Positions 48,463 to 62,296 are shown, numbered from the stretch's first letter. The stretch is 64,000 nucleotides of DNA from Xiphydria camelus (GCA_963678675.1 OY783195.1:31639006-31703005); one strand, 5' to 3'. Made by a program: numbers and translations. The notes: generated by a model not told the origin, from the sequence alone.

Positions 48463-51400
48463 CATCACGCTCTGATCCTGACACGGCGACATCCTGAGAT
48501 TTATGTATAGGTATTATTAGGCACGCCACATTATGCAGCGCGCGATACAGCGTGTAGTTTTTGCATCGAGTCGGTTTTGCAGTTCAGGGTTGAGGTAGGC
48601 GGAGAGGCGTGTGTAACTTAAATAATAATAAGACCAGAGTCTCGTTGTATTAAATATTTACATACATATATCACAAGTATAAGAAAACGGGAAGAGAGTA
48701 ACCATAAAAATGCTATTTAATCGAATTTAAATCCAGCGTAGAAATTTTCGTTCGATGTGAAAATTAATTAAAAAAATGTATTCGTCGATGAAATCAGTGC
48801 TAGACTGTGTACACTACGAAGAGCTGTACCGTAAGGATAATCAATGTCAACCGACGAAGTCGAATCATACATTCCACTATTATCTCGTAACCTATGAACT
48901 TTTGAGTCGCACGGGTAAAGATACCTTTATCGATCAAAGCGTAATCGTATTCAAAATGTGTCGTATCAACTCGATCGAAAAGTCCATAGGTAACGAGACA
49001 CTCGTGATTCAATTGAACGTCCAATTCTGTTATCGATTATCGTCCGTTGCCAAGATACAAATGTAATTTCGCGGATGAAAGGAATGACATTCCACAGCCA
49101 TTTTCAATTCGGTAGGTGACCCGCGACGTAACACGGCGGGTTCAACGCGCCAATCGTCGCTCGCTTTCTCAACGGCCAGAAAGACACGCACGAACGAAAG
49201 TTACGCGCGAGAAACGTCGTTCGAGCGGAGAGTTCGTAGGGAGCTGGTAACCTTTCGGGACTCCGTGGAATTGCGTTTGACGCAACCCCAACGCTGTACG
49301 CTCCCGCACGTATATGTGTACACGGCCGACGCGCGTATTGGGGCACGAAGAGACAGAAAGAGAGTAGTGCACTCTGGAGAGGTCTTCGCGCGCGCACGGG
49401 AGAGAGGGGGGGGGGACAACTAAATTGCTTGTTTTCAACGCTCTTCTCCCCACGACAAAAGAGTACTTTCGCGTTACGCTGAATTTTCGAACGCCTCGGC
49501 GCACTTATAGCGACGTCCTCTCGCCCCCCCCCCCCCTCCTGCCCCGCTCAACGGATACTCCAACGTTTTTCCCATCCGACACCACGGCCGAGCGGCACTT
49601 CCGTGCAGCGGGCGGCTCCGGTGCTGCGAAGGTATGCACCGGCCGATCGGAGGACGATACAAAAAGTCGGATCGATTTCAATCCCGATGAGATCCTACAT
49701 TCTGGTGCCGTCGGCTGGTGGTATCTCGCGCTCGGCTGGAACCGGCGTTTCGGCGTTCGCTCTTCGGGACCGATCGATCCGTGCAACGTTGACAGATCCG
49801 CGCGACGCGACGGGAGGAGAACGCGTTGCCCGGAGAGACAAATTGGAGCGCCCCCGACATCCTGCCGGTGATACCGGAGCGTCCGTCGTCCGAAGTTTTT
49901 CTCAATATTGGATGCTCGCGCCTCTCCATCTATACGAGATACGAGATATCGTGGCAATCCACCCCCCGCCGTCCCTCCGACCCCCTCCGTCCGCGAGGCG
50001 GAGCCGACGCGTTGCCTTTCGTCAATTTTCTATTCACATCGAGGTGCACCTGTATCGTCGTAATAGCGCGAGCTACCCACTGCGCTCTGCGACCACTGCA
50101 CTTGCGCGCGCGCGGGGAATCCGTGCACGAGAGTTGCGATGTCCCGTTGCGATGAAGCGTAGCTAGGTACGAGCGCCGCGTAACCGCGGAGAGCGAGCAG
50201 CGATAAGAGTCAGAGGGACGACGGTGGGAAACCTGGCCAAATGTCAAGAATCGATCGGCGCCTTTCCTTTTGTCTTCGCGCGGGGCTGCGCAGATTTATC
50301 CGCCGCGCGCCTAATTGGAATCAACGCTCGTCCTTTCGGCAATTTGATAATCGAAAATCCGGAATTCCAATTAGCACCCGCGTCGTGCCGCGGATGTCGC
50401 TGAAAATTCCGCAGTTTTCGCAGTGCAGCGGCGAGGTGACGAATCCGTGCCTCGTCGTTAATTTTTATCCCCTCCGCTTCAAGGGGTTAAGCGGATGCGG
50501 ACGACGTCGCTCTCCGGAGATCCTCAAGTAAGTCCACTCGAGGGGTTTTCAGAGGTAGAGGCTGCGGAGTAGTGAAGTGTGCCGCGAGAAGCGACTATTC
50601 TTTCCCTTCGCGAATTCTCGCCAGGCTCTGGCCTCTGCGCGCGGCCGTGCGAGCAACGGCCTGGCGCGTGCCTGCGTGGACGTGGGTTCTCAAGAATTCG
50701 GGCATCGTCGAGTTGATCGCGTCGCGGAGAAATTCGTCATCGGCGTTCGTCTTCGCTTCCGCTCCCATGCGAACTCGCGCTTCTCGGCAGTGAAGGCTTT
50801 CGACGCTGCTCTCTTCGATACCCAATCCCGTTAGACTCCGTGTCTGCGGGTCGCAAGTCGGTTGGCCGGATGGTTAGCGTGTCCCCGTATGCTAAACACA
50901 CCCCCTGCCACTCTCCGGACCTCCGTTCGGCCATTTCTGAGTCGCAATCGACGACGACGACGACGATGACGACGACGCTCGCGTCCTGGCAAAACCTCTG
51001 AAGCATTGCTCGCGAGGAGTCGCCCTACTTCGCGCGGAATAAATTTCGATACCTCGGTTCTGATAGGTCGTGCTTATCCCAAATTCACACAATTATCCAG
51101 GAGCGGATAATTCTGTCTGAATGTGGGATGGCGACCTATTGGAGAACTGAGGTATCGATTTCTCCCTTGATTAAAATACCTAATTAGGAAAACCCGGGAA
51201 AATATTTGCGCAGAAGTCATTCAAGATGGATTACGATTAAATGGACCATTTCGCCCAGCATCCGGAAACGCTCGAGGATCTCCTCTGATTTCTCTACGGA
51301 AGGCTACCTCGTGCAAACGATACGCGAATTCGTCGCAGGAATCGGGGAAACGCCGGGAGAGAAAAGACGGCCCGTGCTCGGAAGCGGCCGAAACGCGGGA

Positions 51401-51760
51401 GAAACGGGGGACGCGCGCGGCGAACACAGATTCCGATACTTCATCCCCCTTTCTTCCCGGTTGCTCCTCCCGCTCACCGCTGTACGCGAGCGCGTCCCTC
51501 TTTCTCCTCTCCTCCTTTTATCGATCGTCCGCCTCCGGCAGAATTGCTGTCTCGCGTACGCTGCCGCCTCTCAGTGGCTGCCCGGCCACCACGCCGGCAC
51601 TACTGCTTCGATTCGGCGCACACGAGCTGGTGCTGCGCGCAGCGCACGATCGTTCGACGGGTGAACCGTGACAGGGGTTGCATGTGCGGTACCTCCCTGC
51701 ACCTGCCAGTCGACGTGATACGGTGTTCCGTCGCGGTCGTCGCTACGGTGATCTTTCCTC

Positions 51761-51788
51761 CGTCGTCGTCGTCGTCGTCGTCGTCGTC
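51761..51788. repeat. (GTC)n trinucleotide repeat
   Basis: About nine GTC units in noncoding DNA. A GA/GATA tract follows at 51884-51914. Confidence 0.85.
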
Positions 51789-54019
51789 TTCGCATGCTCG
51801 ACGATGTTCCTGCGCTGAGAGTGCGAACTCTCACGGGCGTTTTTGCCGTGATCGACCGTTATCGTCAAGTGGACATAGACAGTGGAGAGAGAGAGAGAGA
51901 GATAGATAGAGAGAGTAAGTGCCTTCTCTTCTCTCGGCCGGATTTCCGGTTGCCGAAATTCCGCGCGCGGGACATCCTCTGGCGCGCCTGCAGCGTCGGA
52001 GGCGTCCGCGCCTCGATCCATTGACACCGAGCCTCAAAGGAGGGTCTCGTTCTTCGCCAACGTGCGCAATGACGCGCGCGATCAACGCACGTGCTCGCAC
52101 CTCGACATTGCTGGTTTACATCTCGCGGGCGGTTAATTGAATTAGAGTTTTCCGCGTCGGGGTACAGCGCGCTCGCGCGTTAGAGGGTTATCTTTCTTTT
52201 AATTATTCGATGGGGCTCTCGGCATTACGTAGGCAAAACTTTAAGGGCGGGTTATCTCGATATTTCTGTCCGATCGGTTGTTCACACAGACGGGATATCC
52301 GTCGTTGTTTCTTTGGAATTCTTTGGCAAGCTCTTCGCGCTGCTGCATGTGGCTGCGTGATCGCTACGAGCGTTAAAGTGGTAATACGAGAGGGTATAAA
52401 CGTCATTGGTTTCTCTCGTGGCAAATATTATCTCTGCGGTCTTATTGCATCGCGGCTGGGTTGGGATCTCGATTGGCAGACGTAGACAGAGCTGCGCACG
52501 GACCTATCTCTCATTTATTACTCGAATAAAGGTGGAGGAAGGTCCTTTCCGTTTCATCCATTACGATCATGAGAACACAAAGGACTCGTTATTCTCGCCA
52601 AAGTATCTCATCGGATGCCCCTAACTTTTTCTAATTTCGGAGCAAAGTAGTCGCCATATAGTCGCCAAAATAGTCTCGGCTTACGGTGCAAAATAGGCAC
52701 GTAAATATCAAACTACCTACCTAAAGTTATTTATATGCATCCGTTCGCTATTATCTTTATTTGTCGATAAAATGTCTTACGCGCTTCTCTTTTCTCCCTT
52801 TTATTTACTCTCACGCTCGAGCGAGGGAGAGAAAATGATACGGGATAACTACGTCAGATTACCAGGATACGCGTTATCACGACCACGATAACGTATTCCT
52901 TCTCTTTTCTTTTCTCTCTCACTCCTTCCCATTCTCCCTTTCGAGCAAAGGTAGAAAAATAACACGAGATAACGTCCGATCATCGTGACATGCGCGTTAT
53001 CACGGCAACGATCGCCTCTCCCTGCCAGTGACGATACATAGACATTTGGCAAATAGACGACTGGGCCCGGCGCGCGATCTACGTCGATCATCCGTCGTGC
53101 CACGCGTCGTCGAGAACACGTGTGTGTTTATAGAGAAATGCCGACGATAAAATTGCACGGAAATAGGCATCAGGCGATATGCACCTGGTTGCAGTATTGT
53201 CACGAACGACGCTATCCTTCCGCGCTGCCCTTGCTCCCCGACCGTCGCTCTGCCCGTGTCAAGGCGAAAATATATCAATTCTCACGGATCGTTCGATAGC
53301 GCGTCATACGATGGAACGACTGCTAATGAATAACAGCGACGTCAGCGAGTGCCGTCTCGCGAGAACATTTGTAAGTTGTCCATCGGGCGTCGGTGGATCA
53401 ATTGGGAAAATATATCATTTTCCAGCCCGATTAGGATCGGAGCCGTGGCGTCTGTCATGGAATCCAATCCAGTGACGATTATCAGTAGGTTACACGTGAA
53501 CTGTGATCGATATTGGTGTGGGACTTTTTCGTACAGGACGATGTGCGATCTTTGAAAATGATGCGTCAATTTCGCCCGAGTCTTCGTAATCGAGCGGATA
53601 ACACGGATTAAAGTGATCGGGGATTAATAACGTGCGTGAAACGCTCTTCTCTCAATGTTTTACATACGATTCTCGAGATTAATCATACATCAATTTGTCA
53701 TCGATAATCAAGACTGTCAAAAAATTTGTATGTTTAATATATTTTTATATAAAACTTTTTTCCAATACCTGATTGTAATAAATTAATATATATCTCTCTA
53801 ATTTTTTTTATAACGGAGTATATTAATTTTCCCTAATAATCGCGTATTGGAGATAAAAGCTTTATATACAATTATATTAAATTAATTACACATTTGTTTG
53901 CAGTGTATATCACAGTTCTGAATACAACGAAGCGATAACACGTATCGCTATGAAAAAGTACGGAGTGAATCATCGCCATTGCGAAATGGTCGTGTGAACA
54001 AGAAAACCCGCTTTGGCGT

Positions 54020-54048
54020 CACACACACACACACACGCGCGCGCGCGC
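54020..54048. repeat. (AC)n(GC)n compound repeat
   Basis: About eight CA units run directly into six CG units. Alternating purine-pyrimidine sequence of this type can adopt Z-DNA. Confidence 0.85.
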
Positions 54049-55083
54049 CTTTCGCGTTGTCCCCGGAAATTGCAATCTCCTACGCGATGCGTCAACCAGC
54101 GCGCGCGTGCAGACGATTCGTTTTCCAATCTTCGACGGTGCATCGAGAACCGCTGTTCGCGGCCGATATTCGCGATTCGCGAACGAGGAACGCGGAGTGG
54201 GGTAGTCCGCGTGATATAGCGCTGCTGCAGCGTGTATTTTCAGAACGGCCGGTTAAGAATAGAACGCCAAGTAGACTCCTGAATTAGATATGACCGGTGA
54301 ACGAACTGCAAGTAGATTACGGTCTTTCATTCAAGCTGTCCGGGGGAATTTTTAACGAGGGATGCTCGATATTCTTTCGACTCGTTTCGGAGTTGAAGCA
54401 GGGGGGACGGACGGTCGGGGTGCTTCATTCGCCGAAAAAATATTTGGAAACACCCGCCAAAAATATCGGAAAAATTCGGGCGCTTTCAATTAAGCGAGCC
54501 ATTCACCGCAAACGATAAACCGATCGTCGGAGAAATGAAAGAACAGCCCGGTTTGATGAGAAACCAATATCCGATATTTTGTATACGGGCAACCGCCGAG
54601 GAGAACTCGGCTCGGTACGACGAAAATTCGCGCGCTCGTCCAACGTGACTCCAGATTTGAATATATTTGTCGCAATTCGTCGCTCGAGTTGCGCGGCCTG
54701 ACGATAAGTTTTTCAACGGCACATTCGCCGGAGTTCTCGCGGCGCAACGGTATAATATGTAGTCCTGCCCCGAGTGTATACATAGTAGAGTCCCCCCTCG
54801 CAGATACCACGGTCGTGGAAGTACAACAAAGCCCGTCGCACATCCAATAGCGCGATGAAACGTCTGACGAATCGTTCAATAATATCGTTCGCCACGCAGT
54901 TGCTCCGAGACGTGGTTATTGTCGTGCGTGGAAATATTAATATGTAATTGAATACCGCCGCGATATTAACGAGCGTTAAGCGTTCCGAGTCAATGGGATC
55001 GTCTCACGGATAATTCGAGGGATGATTTTGAACGTGGAATTTTGTCATAAAATGTGCAACAGCGTGAATTTGGTCAGCTACTT

Positions 55084-55090
55084 TATAAAA
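55084..55090 (+). promoter_or_regulatory. Possible TATA box of the membrane-protein gene
   Basis: TATAAAA 72 bp upstream of the ATG at 55162. It would put a transcription start near 55115 and make this the first exon. It competes with the alternative that ttgtgtttcag at 55138-55148 is a splice acceptor. Weak evidence on its own. Confidence 0.25.
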
Positions 55091-55161
55091 CGAGGACCGA
55101 GGCCGTAAGAAATATCGCTGTGACACGAGACGTCGTATTGTGTTTCAGGGCGAAATTTAAG

Positions 55162-55413
55162 ATGCCCGCGGAGGGTGCAGCGGAACCAGCGGAGGCCGAG
55201 GACGACGAGCGTCTGGCGTATCTCGAAGAAGAGCCTCAGAGGCCTCGCGCTCGCGGTCCCAGAGGCAGGACCGGTCTGATGAAACCTCTGGTGGTCCTCG
55301 CGCTGCCTGGAATGTACCTCTTCTACAAGTACAGCCAGTACAGGCGAGAACAACGAGAGCTCTCGCGCAGGAGGGTCACCGAGAGGGAGTTGCAGCAGCT
55401 GCATCATAAGATC
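55162..55413 (+). CDS. First coding exon of a small single-pass membrane protein, family unknown
   Basis: The ATG at 55162 opens 84 codons ending at a strong donor (AAGATC/gtaagtg, 55414). The sequence before the ATG has either an acceptor (ttgtgtttcag, exon from 55149) or a TATAAAA at 55084-55090, so the exon may be the second or the first. The protein has an acidic N-terminus (residues 8-24, rich in Ala, Glu and Asp), a basic Arg/Pro/Gly patch (27-37), one membrane segment (about 39-57, containing KPLVVLALPGMYLFY), then a highly charged helix (RREQRELSRRRVTEREL, 61-77) that may form a coiled coil. The basic patch on one side and charged helix on the other make topology uncertain. The next exon should be phase 0 and was not found in the window. 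Unspliced, the frame would run to 55476 and stop inside a transposon. Confidence 0.75.
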
Positions 55414-55470
55414 GTAAGTGTAAGATCTCAGGTCCCCGTTTGTCCACCTATCGGCGAACTTGATGCACCG

Positions 55471-55723
55471 CACTGAGAAAAATAATCTGGTTAATCAAAC
55501 GAAAACCCTGAAGACCACAACCAAACCGTTTGGTGAAATACGGATCCTCTCTCTCTATCTATTTAGTTTGACTGGCCATTCTCCCATTAGAATAACTAGA
55601 CGTATAGTACGTAGTTAGAATAACTAAATATTTGGTTCAACTTGTTAATATTTTTGTTAGAATAATCAAACTCGCTTAACCAGAGGCGTTTTGTCATTTT
55701 AACTGAGTTTTTTTTTCTCAGTG
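55471..55723 (-). mobile_element. Family E element beside the membrane-protein exon
   Basis: Perfect outer ends CACTGAGAAAAATAATCTGG and AGTTTTTTTTTCTCAGTG. It starts 57 bp after the splice donor at 55414; its first bases supply the TGA that would end an unspliced reading frame. Confidence 0.87.
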
Positions 55724-56339
55724 CGCGAGTGGAGATACTATTATTAATAGCTTCGTTGCGATACCAACGCGTATCTCTTACGTAAACGCTATAATCTGAT
55801 AACCAGATCGCTTTATACGTGGTAGAATACGTGACTCGATGGAGTTAGGCAATTTTCGCCTTGTTGCACTTTCCACGTCGCTTCGCTGCGACGACGAGGA
55901 AACGCGAAGACCGCGGTTGCAAATACGCGCTGTTATAAATCAAGTCGAGATCGTCGCGTCCACTTTGTAGTCGGTGTCAAGGTGTAGCGGGGCTCGCTCA
56001 AAGTACGCGCTCAGACCTCTCAAGTGCTTTCGTAGGCACGACGTATAATGTGACTCGGCGAAAGTGGTAAATTCGTGTCGCGTTAAACCCTTCTCGAACG
56101 ACGCGAAGGCTCTGCAAACGAAAGCTCATTTTTGCCGATTAATTGAAGAGCGTGCTTCGCGCACTCTCGGGGACCTGCACGTTGAAGCGAAGGAGCGTTT
56201 ATCAGATCGCCGAGCCCGGAGCGTGAGGTGTTTCTCACAACGGGACAGGGGTGGCGGATGACTCGGGACGAATAGGCTGATGCGGCGAGAGCGAGACGGT
56301 GGTCGAACAAGGGGGAGGAAGAAAGAGCGCGTGCGCGCG

Positions 56340-56361
56340 CGAGAGAGAGAGAGAGAGAGAA
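56340..56361. repeat. (GA)n microsatellite
   Basis: About ten GA units following a short alternating GC tract. Confidence 0.87.
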
Positions 56362-57592
56362 AGAAGAGTTCAATTACCCAAGGGTAACGCGATCATCGTT
56401 CACCGGGAAGTCTCTGTATCCTCTCGTAAAGGGCGAAGCTGTCGGCTCTGTATACTTCGAGCCTCATTAAGTCTCCCCTTTCCCGGGGACGAATAATACG
56501 GCCACGCGACCGATCATTATCGGACGTCGATCAGAGACGAGTTCGCGACGTCGTTTCGATTTATAATTTTGATTGAATTGCCATCGACAACGGGATCACC
56601 ATATTTATGGATTTTCGGCCCCCTTGCGTGGGCGCGAACGTGTAGCCTTCTCCAGCGCAGCTACATAATATCACGGAGAGGGAAGGAAATGGGTGAAGGG
56701 CCGTCGATTCCTACCGATCGCGCCCAATTAATCCTTCACGAGAAGAAACCAAGTCGATCAGTCTCCTCCGACCGCTCCCTTCCCTCTCGCGTCAGTTGCC
56801 CGTTCGTTCTCCGGAGGTTTCGCGAAAAAGCCCGCCCGACCTTTTCTCTCCTCCGAAAGCGCAGTCCCTCCTCCGCGCGTCCAGTCACCGAACACACGCG
56901 CGAGTCTGTGTATGTTACGGGTCGTGGGAACTCGCGAGGCGACCCCTCCTGAATATGTATCGATCTGTCCCTCTCGGCTCGCTACAGGATATACGTGTAC
57001 CTATGCATGCTAACTTGTCCGCAGTCCACCTTTCCGAACCGCCGCGTCTCGTTCGGATGCGATCTGTTTCGCGGACGGGCAATTATTCCGATCAACGCGA
57101 GGCAATATCGCGACGACTTTTATTTTCGGCGCGTGGACCACGTGCTGAGAAAAATTCATTTCGTATTTGCATTTACGATCGTCAGTGCAATTCTCCGTTC
57201 CACATTTGCTCCGCGCGTTTCACAATCACGCGGGAGTAGCACGGCGGCATATCTGGAATCGGATCAGTGACCGCATTCCCTTCGAATGTCTTTCCCTTGA
57301 GTAGTGCAGACGCTTCCCAATTTTCTCCGCTGCTCGCCGCGCCGCGGCGGGGAAGTTACTTTTCTGCGTGGGCCGTAGTCGAGGGAAGAGTATGTCGATC
57401 GCGGGATAAAGTAAACAAAGAAGGCAGAAACACCCGGCGACGCGCGTGGACGAGTGCCAGGAGACACCGTGCTCCTTGGACTCGACGGATCAGACGTTGG
57501 ATAAGCCGCAGCATCCGTTCTTCCGTCGCGCGAGTCCCTCGTCGCGAAGCAGAGGTGGGCGGAATAATCTTTCGAAGGACAATTCTCAAGTA

Positions 57593-57761
57593 GAAATTTT
57601 AATACGAGTTTTAGATTAAACTTGGCGATAAAGCAGACAAATCGGATACTCGTAGGTCTAAACCAGTGTTAAATTTCAAGGCTCAAAAATTAGTTTCGAC
57701 CTACGAGTCGCCAATTTGTCGGCTTTCGCCAAGTTTGGACTCAAATTGGTATTAAAATTTC
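57593..57761. repeat. 169-bp inverted-repeat element
   Basis: Arms of about 65 bp, GAAATTTTAATACGAGTTTT and AATTGGTATTAAAATTTC with CTTGGCGATAAAGCAGACAA against its inverse. Arms about 80% matched, so older than the hairpin at 46.4 kb. Confidence 0.75.
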
Positions 57762-58354
57762 GACTCGGAAAAACTCACAGTGGATTCGCCGAAATCCCTT
57801 TCATTTCTTCGGCAATTATCGAGAACTAATCTCGTCCGACCGTCGAGCGACGGTGTTAAACGGTGATCGAGAGCCAGCCTCAACCTTGACGAGCTCGACT
57901 AGTTCAACGATCCATATCCAGTCCGCGGACATGATACGTGCACCTCGAACTGATCCAACTGACCCGTGAACCTCGAACCTATAGAGGATCGCTATTTAAA
58001 CGGCGAGATAAGACTCACGCCAACTCCGCGTTAGGCAGATACCATCTGTCGCCGTGTCAAGGTGGAGACTTCACAGTTCGGTACTTCGAACGCTGATTCG
58101 AAAAAGGGGACCAAGGCCCGGACCGCGAGTACCTAATCGCGAGATCGGTTTCGCCCTTGGTTCTCGCGTGCAGGGTTCCGCTTGCTTGTGGATTGGGATA
58201 TACGTATCTACGCTGAACAACAAGGGGTGATTAGATCTCGTGAAATAAGGGCGCGGTTATACATATTCACGCGATATATGTAGTGTGTGTCGGTTTTGTA
58301 CAGGGGGAAAGAGTTAAGTCCTTTTTAAGAAATCAACGGAATGCTGGAAAGCTG

Positions 58355-58612
58355 CACTGAGAAAAAAAATCTAGTCGAATACGAATCCGATAGAAAAATG
58401 TATCCGAGATAAATAGGAATTTATTCACATCGAACAAAAGTCTGTCGGAATAGAATAAATGTTTTGCATAGGTGTCGTTTTAATCGATTACGAAACTAGT
58501 AGAATATCGATCTAATTCTGATAGACTTTTGTTCCATGTGAATAAATTCCTATTCATCTCTGATAATTTTTTTCTCTCAGATTCGTATTCAACTAGACCT
58601 TTTCCCCGGGTG
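58355..58612 (+). mobile_element. Family D element
   Basis: The best preserved copy: CACTGAGAAAAAAAATCTAG on the left and CTAGACCTTTTCCCCGGGTG on the right form terminal inverted repeats. There is no coding capacity. Confidence 0.82.
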
Positions 58613-59164
58613 TGTACGATGATGGATTTGGCTCCACGTGAGCCAAATCTCGAAATATTTTCTCCCTCGCTTATATCGGGAGAAAAAATCGAGGGACTCC
58701 CTCGCGTTGCAGTCGCCGCGATGCATGCTTGATAAATAATAAATTCGCGGTTGTCTGGTCGATGACCCTTCACCCTTGGGAGTCGCTGGATAATGCCGTT
58801 ACAGAGTGCGCGTACGAGTACTCCCATAACGCTACGTGTAGAGCCCTCTGGCAGTGCGAATCGATAGAAACTTTTGCGCGCGGTGAAGGGAAATGCAACG
58901 TCGCTTAGACCCTTTAAAACAGCGGAAATCGATGGTACTTCTACATGTATTATTTTTAATTTACATCGTTTCTTTTTTTCGATTTTTTTGGGGTTATTTT
59001 TAAGAGTTTTTCGATACGTTTTAGATGCACACCGACAAAGTTGGAGTAATATTTCGTTGAATCTTCCGGTATCCTCGATTTATGATACACAGGTGCGCGC
59101 GGTTCCATATAAAACAAAAATCTACGGAGAGATACGAATACGTCGTCCCTACTGTAAATCAACG

Positions 59165-59407
59165 AGCCAGTTTATTAACAGTTGATAAATGTAGTTTCAA
59201 ATACGGCGAAATAAATATTTCGTCAGGACGAGAAAATATACGTTGATTATTCAAATATTGGTTTCACTCGAATGATTACCTCAAAGGATTTGTCCGTGCC
59301 GAATAAATATCGCAACGGTTGATAAATATTTACTTGGTCCAATAAAATGTTTATTTCGCCATATTTGAGCAAACATTTATTACCTACAAATAAACTGTTC
59401 TCTCGGT
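59165..59407 (+). mobile_element. Family I element
   Basis: CCAGTTTATTAACAGTTGAT at the left, ACAAATAAACTGTTCTCTCGG at the right. The interior has inverted ACGGCGAAATAAATATTTCG and TTTATTTCGCCATATTTGAG. Confidence 0.72.
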
Positions 59408-62296
59408 ATACGGTCACTCGTACAACTCGGAAGACGTCCCACGCGTCACTAGCCACGTGAAACTTGGCGCGACCCTCTCCCCCACTCCCCGAGAGGATGA
59501 ACGATGCTCAACGTTCGCGCACACGTCACGCCGAAGCGACTGAGTAATTTCTCACGTTCTTCCACGATTTTTCATCTCCACGTCCGCAGGACGTCTCTCG
59601 ACATTTTCATCTTGCCCCTCGACTCGGCGGAGGCGCGACGCGCAAGTGCGTGCTCCGCGCGTGACGCGCGCGCGCCACCCTTTGTTCGAGCCTTTTGTTT
59701 GGACACTCGCCCTTCGAGGAGCGCTGATTTTCCCGCGCCGACCCCACGCCAAACCCCGAGAAGATCTCGAGGAATTTTCCCCCATCCACCCCCACAACGG
59801 CCGCGCGGTGCACGCCCGCGGCGTTCCTCTCGCGCTCCGGCGTCACTGCGCTTTATCATTTTTTTCAAAGCCAAATCCGCAGTGCTCCGGCTTTCCTCGC
59901 GCGTCTCCTCGGCGGTCTTTTGTGCGTTGCGCACCTTTGTCGCGCCCCCCGCATTGGCGAGAACAACCGCGGCAATCCCTCGGCGTCGCGCCACCCCCGA
60001 TCCGTGTTCCAGTTCGATGATTGAGATCAATGGGCTCCTCCGCGTCGTTTCGAGGCACTCGAGTTTCTCCGCGCGTCGCCGGCGCTCGCGTCTTCTTCTT
60101 TTCGCGCTCCTGCCTTCGCCGCGGTCATCGATGATCCGTGCGATGGACCGACGAACGTTGACGTCCACCGCGGCCGCGAATCGTTGCGTCGGCTCTGTCG
60201 ATTCGACATCTCGTCGGTGACATTGCCGCAGAGATAACTCATACTCGCGCCGCAAGCGCACGCACCCACCCCTGTTATTCGAGGAGCGTAACCGTTCCTC
60301 TGTCCTGGAAGCGCATCCCTCGTCGCGTCCCCCGTCCTCGCGATGAATTTACGGGCCCCACCGAGGGAGCGGGATGCGCGAAACGCTCCTCTCGCAGAAA
60401 ATCGAACGCCCCGTCGTAACGCCAGCGCCATCGCGAGAAGCAATTCTCAGCCGAGGACGGAATCGTTAATGGCGCTGCACCGTCGCAGGAGTGCATCTAG
60501 AGCCGCCAGCATCGAAAGAACCCACTGCACCGTGCGGCGCTCCATTGTCCGCGGAGAGCGGTGAGGGTTCTATAGCAAGAGAGAGGAGGGGGGAGAGGGT
60601 GGAGGTACTAAAGCGGCCGTATAAGGGAATAGTCTCGGAATGGAATGGAATGGATTGAAAACCGAGAGAATGGACGTGTGCGGAACAAAAAGCACAATTA
60701 TCCGGAGACCTCGATATCGCGGCGCGGCCACGGGGGAGGGTTGGAAGGACCGCGAATGGCGAACGGACGCGCAGGGTGCGAGAGGGATACGATATTTCGC
60801 AGACGAGGTGAGCGTGGTGCGGACTGCCCCGCTAAAAACAGCTTTGCGGTTGCCGCGAACTCGTTCAACGGCTAACTACCGCACAGTCCGCGCTGCTGTT
60901 GCTGCTGCTGCTTCACCCGTTTCTCCCAGCTCGGTTTCTCCGCGTTTCCGCCTTTCTCTCAATTGCTTCGAACTGTCGTAAAGAGGTTTTTTCAGTCGGC
61001 CGGATCGCTATCGTCAGATGGAAGTGTATTTCGACATTCGCGCTCGACGACTCCGACGGTCTTACCACGTTTTCGCTCTCGTTTGAATCGCATACGACTA
61101 TCGGAGATTTTCCACTATCCAGGGCGAGCCACCTCGCATTTTACCGCCGCCCCTTGAACCCGCATCCAACCCGCGACACTCGATCGCTTCTCGGTATACC
61201 TACCCTTCGATACGCTACCCTTTCGAGCAACCGTCGACGGTGAACGGGGCGAAGCCGAGGAAAAGTGGTAGGCGCGACGTTGAATGGCGTCATTTGCCAG
61301 ACGCGTTAATGAGGCGTGTGCCCCGGGGCGCGTCCCCATCTCGCGGGTCGCAAGGGCGCGCGCGGCACTTCTATTCCACGCGAGCTGCTCGCCCCGACCT
61401 CAGAAAATAATAACTCGACGTCACACACGATGCGTTCGACCGTTCGCCTCGCAGAGCCTCGCGTGTTACGGTCGCCGTGGCGCGAGATAACGCGCGGGTG
61501 TACGGCGATCAAAGTATGGGGTAGGTGCACGTGCTCGCACGAGGGCAGCGGGGAATTCCGTCCGAGGGGGGTTGCTTCGATTGCAGCTCTAGCTCGAGCG
61601 CGACGGTACCTACTTTGGCAGAAATTCATCCACGGGGGTGGTCCAATTTCCGATGAGAATGCTGTAGCGGAAGGGAGGGAGGGAGGCGGTGGTTTTGACA
61701 TACTTACCGCTATCCCACCCTTGATCACACTATATTCGCACTCTAGGAATCGCAGTTGCACACAACTCCTCTCGTTCATCTCCTTTCTCTTCTCGGATCC
61801 CTCATTTTCTCTTAAGCTTTGTTACGGTCTTACCTTTACTTGCTTTTAATTTTTTTATTTCTGCTCTTTCAACTTTTTTATCGTTATTGTTTTCTTCGTT
61901 TCTCTCGGTGTTTTCTCATTGGGCGTGTGCCTTTAAAAGACTTTGTCTCAGAACGTGAGTGAATAAACGTATCCTCTTCTTCTCTCTGATTTTCTCTCTT
62001 TATCGGATTTATTTCTCCCTTCCGTTCTATGTACTTTCTTTCAATTTCCACCGGTAGAACGACGTTTGCCCAACGAGAAGATGAGATTACCCCCGTTGCA
62101 CAGCAACCTCACGACCCGAGAGAGTGCCTGCCTTTCACATCCCCATACTATACAAAAGTGCACTCAGCGATCCACTTCCCACGGCACTATACGATATTGT
62201 ATGTATGTATCGAACATTTCAAAATATCGTCATTTTGTCTCATCGAGGAGACAAAAGTGGATGCTGCGCGTGGAATCTGTATCATCTTTGCGCAAA

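Larger units (their letters stand above)
38648..55083. other. Upstream/intergenic region without recognised genes
   Basis: CpG-rich to about 40.4 kb (likely promoter region of the minus-strand gene), then mixed sequence with microsatellites, a family H relic at 41.7 kb, the 46.4-kb hairpin and CpG-rich blocks at 45.8-47.0 and 49.4-50.7 kb. The block at 49.4-50.7 kb also has homopolymer G and C runs. No exon with both good splice sites and protein-like content was found. Confidence 0.5.

Noticed and set aside
50394..50531. Frame ending near a GTAAGT on the plus strand
   Set aside because: The donor-like site is at a reasonable match but there is no support for coding, and no in-phase partner. 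Could be a 5' noncoding exon but unsupported.
59504..60261. Frames of 229-238 codons on opposite strands
   Set aside because: Mirror-image frames in a CpG-rich block, arginine-rich and without motifs.
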